NCBI GenBank assembly: GCA_947384955.1
Contig: CANDJC010000028.1
Span: 1-42,746, forward strand
DNA from: an uncultured Eubacterium sp.
GTDB lineage: Bacteria; Bacillota; Clostridia; Lachnospirales; Lachnospiraceae
Direction: 5' to 3'
DNA: 42,746 nucleotides
Positions 41,393 through 42,746 of this stretch are shown here, piece after piece. The position numbers were made by a program, and so were the translations under genes. Positions within the stretch are counted from its first letter, which is position 1. The number at the start of each line of letters is the position of its first letter. Under the pieces are notes generated by a model. That model ran no database searches. It was not told the DNA's origin and was given only the letters and a program-made list of their open reading frames with translations.

Positions 41393-42547
41393 TTACAGCA
41401 GCTTTTCAGCCAGCTCCAGCGCCTTTTTGGTCATCGCATCCATATTGTAATATCTGTACTCCGCCAGCCTGCCAAGCAGATGCAGATTCGGATAGCGCTC
41501 TGCCAGTTTTTTATATTTTTGATATAATTTTTCATTTTCGGGATTCATAATCGCATAATACGGGATTTCTCCTTCCGCGCCGCTGTAGGCAAACGGATAT
41601 TCCCTTACAATCGTTGTCCCGGATGTATCTTTCTGCCCGGTCAGATACTGAAATTCCGTAATCCTGGTAAAATCCTCACTGACCGTATAGTTTACCACAC
41701 TGTGCCCGTTCTGGAAATCCTCCTGTGCCAGATGCTCGAGTTCAAATCGCAGCGAGCGGTACGGCAGCCTTCCGTATTTTAATCCAAAAAGTCTGTCCAG
41801 CTCCCCTGTATAAATCACACAGCCTTCGAATACTTTCCCTTCATAACGGATTTGCGAATCTCCAAATTCCAAAAGCTTTCCGGCATCCGTACCTGTTAAA
41901 AGCGTAATATTTTCATGGTCCAGCATGCGTTCAAACATCCCTGTAAACCCGTGAAGCGGCACTCCCTGGTATTTATCCTGAAAATAGCGGTTATCATAAG
42001 AAATCAGCACCGGCACTCTGCCTGTTACCTGCGGGTCGATTTCTTCCGGCGTCTGCCCCCACTGTTTCATTGTATATTTCAAAAAAACATTCTCATAAAC
42101 GTACTGTGCAATTGCCTGTATCTGCGGGTCCTTATTCTGCCTTAATTCCATAATCCCGACCCTGCTGCCGCTTCCGTATGCCTGCACCAGCTTTTTTTCC
42201 AGCGTATCTGCCAGTTCCTTTTCATAAACCATATGCAGCGTATTTAAATTAAACGGGACCGGAATCAGCTTTCCGTTTACATCTGCCACAACCTGATGAC
42301 CGTTTTCATACAGATACCACTCCGTGAATTCAGACAGATACGAAAATACATCCTCCATATTCGTATGGAAAATGTGCGGGCCGTACTCATGTATCAGGAT
42401 GCCATAATCATCCAGCCTGTCATAGCAGTTGCCGCCGATGTGCTCCCTCTTTTCAATTACCAGCACTTTCTGGTTTCCTTTTTCTGCCAGCTGCCTCGCA
42501 GCTGTAATCCCGGCGATACCTGCTCCGATTACGATGCTGTCGTACAT
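41393..42547 (-). CDS. glf: UDP-galactopyranose mutase
   Basis: 384 residues from the ATG at 42547, preceded by GGGAGG with a 6-base gap; the frame is open to 42574. FAD-binding IVIGAGIAGITAARQLAEKG is at the N-terminus, followed by the family motif HIGGNCYDRLDDYGILIHEY with GPHIFHTN, and MKQWGQTPEEIDPQVTGRVP. It converts UDP-galactopyranose to UDP-galactofuranose using reduced FAD. Length and motifs are complete. It is the first gene of the glycan operon, so the glycan probably contains galactofuranose. Confidence 0.97.
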   Translation of the reverse strand: MYDSIVIGAGIAGITAARQLAEKGNQKVLVIEKREHIGGNCYDRLDDYGILIHEYGPHIFHTNMEDVFSYLSEFTEWYLYENGHQVVADVNGKLIPVPFNLNTLHMVYEKELADTLEKKLVQAYGSGSRVGIMELRQNKDPQIQAIAQYVYENVFLKYTMKQWGQTPEEIDPQVTGRVPVLISYDNRYFQDKYQGVPLHGFTGMFERMLDHENITLLTGTDAGKLLEFGDSQIRYEGKVFEGCVIYTGELDRLFGLKYGRLPYRSLRFELEHLAQEDFQNGHSVVNYTVSEDFTRITEFQYLTGQKDTSGTTIVREYPFAYSGAEGEIPYYAIMNPENEKLYQKYKKLAERYPNLHLLGRLAEYRYYNMDAMTKKALELAEKLL

Positions 42548-42595
42548 AGGTTCCCTCCCTGTCATTGCTATCATTCATTTTATCGTACAAAATTG

Positions 42596-42624
42596 ATTAT
42601 ACACAATTTTTCGCAAAATGCCAG
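42596..42624 (-). promoter_or_regulatory. predicted promoter of the glf glycan operon
   Basis: Minus strand: -35 CTGGCA (42619-42624), 17-base spacer, -10 TATAAT (42596-42601), about 50 bases before the glf ATG. Confidence 0.6.
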
Positions 42625-42675
42625 TGCTTTTTGCATATAATTACACGCTTCTGTTCTTTTGCGGAAGAGTTTTTG

Positions 42676-42704
42676 AAAAAAACCGCCAGCATCAGCCAGC
42701 GGTT
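42676..42704 (-). terminator. intrinsic terminator of a minus-strand gene beyond the right edge
   Basis: Minus strand: AACCGC (42699-42704) pairs with GCGGTT (42681-42686), followed by a run of seven Ts (42676-42682, two shared with the stem). It insulates the glf promoter from transcription entering from the right. Confidence 0.75.
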
Positions 42705-42746
42705 CCATCGTTACTATATTTTGTTTTATCCTTCGTTGTCATTCTG

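Overview
The window looks like a piece of chromosome from an anaerobic, gut-type Clostridia bacterium, most likely Lachnospiraceae. Reasons: strong AGGAGG-type ribosome binding sites, TTGACA/TATAAT promoters, ECF sigma/membrane-protein pairs, a BlaI/BlaR1 pair, a ferredoxin-linked 2-oxoacid oxidoreductase and carbohydrate ABC operons with GH53. Almost everything lies on the minus strand. No rRNA, tRNA, CRISPR array or complete insertion sequence was seen.

Layout. 1-550 (+): end of an antitoxin and a VapC toxin, AT-rich. 707-4793 (-): lytic transglycosylase, a C39-like cysteine-protease/LRR surface protein, two unknown genes and an ECF sigma factor. 4909-7600 (-): BlaR1-like membrane peptidase with an Ig-like domain and its BlaI/MecI repressor, whose promoter carries a perfect operator palindrome between -35 and -10. 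7841-18072 (-): a closely packed operon that starts with a sugar ABC transporter and includes a GH53 endo-galactanase, an unknown 614-aa protein, a zinc-ribbon protein, a second binding lipoprotein, a chemoreceptor and an HPr-like protein. This looks like galactan-oligosaccharide uptake coupled to chemotaxis. 18469-20450 (-): Rpn-type nuclease and an AraC regulator. The araC promoter and the operon promoter share three conserved blocks at fixed spacing.

20702-23861 (-): three genes of the uncharacterised STM4012-STM4015 group (AlkP-like hydrolase, ATP-grasp, LRR protein) with low-complexity tandem repeats in the gaps and a 58-bp perfect palindrome at the end; the radical SAM partner is not here. 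24048-25552 (-): ECF sigma factor and putative anti-sigma protein. 25833-29858 (-): porCDAB-type oxidoreductase followed by a LysR regulator, with a palindrome upstream of -35. 30166-31392 (+): AAA/DUF4143 ATPase. 31502-31782: a 281-bp element with 70-bp inverted ends and two nested hairpins. 31844-34375 (-): large secreted Ig-like surface protein.

34433-42547 (-): surface polysaccharide genes: UDP-galactopyranose mutase, a GT2 glycosyltransferase, a small unknown protein, a sugar-phosphate transferase fused to an epimerase, a nucleotide-sugar dehydratase and an ABC exporter/flippase. Together they would build and export a glycan probably containing galactofuranose.
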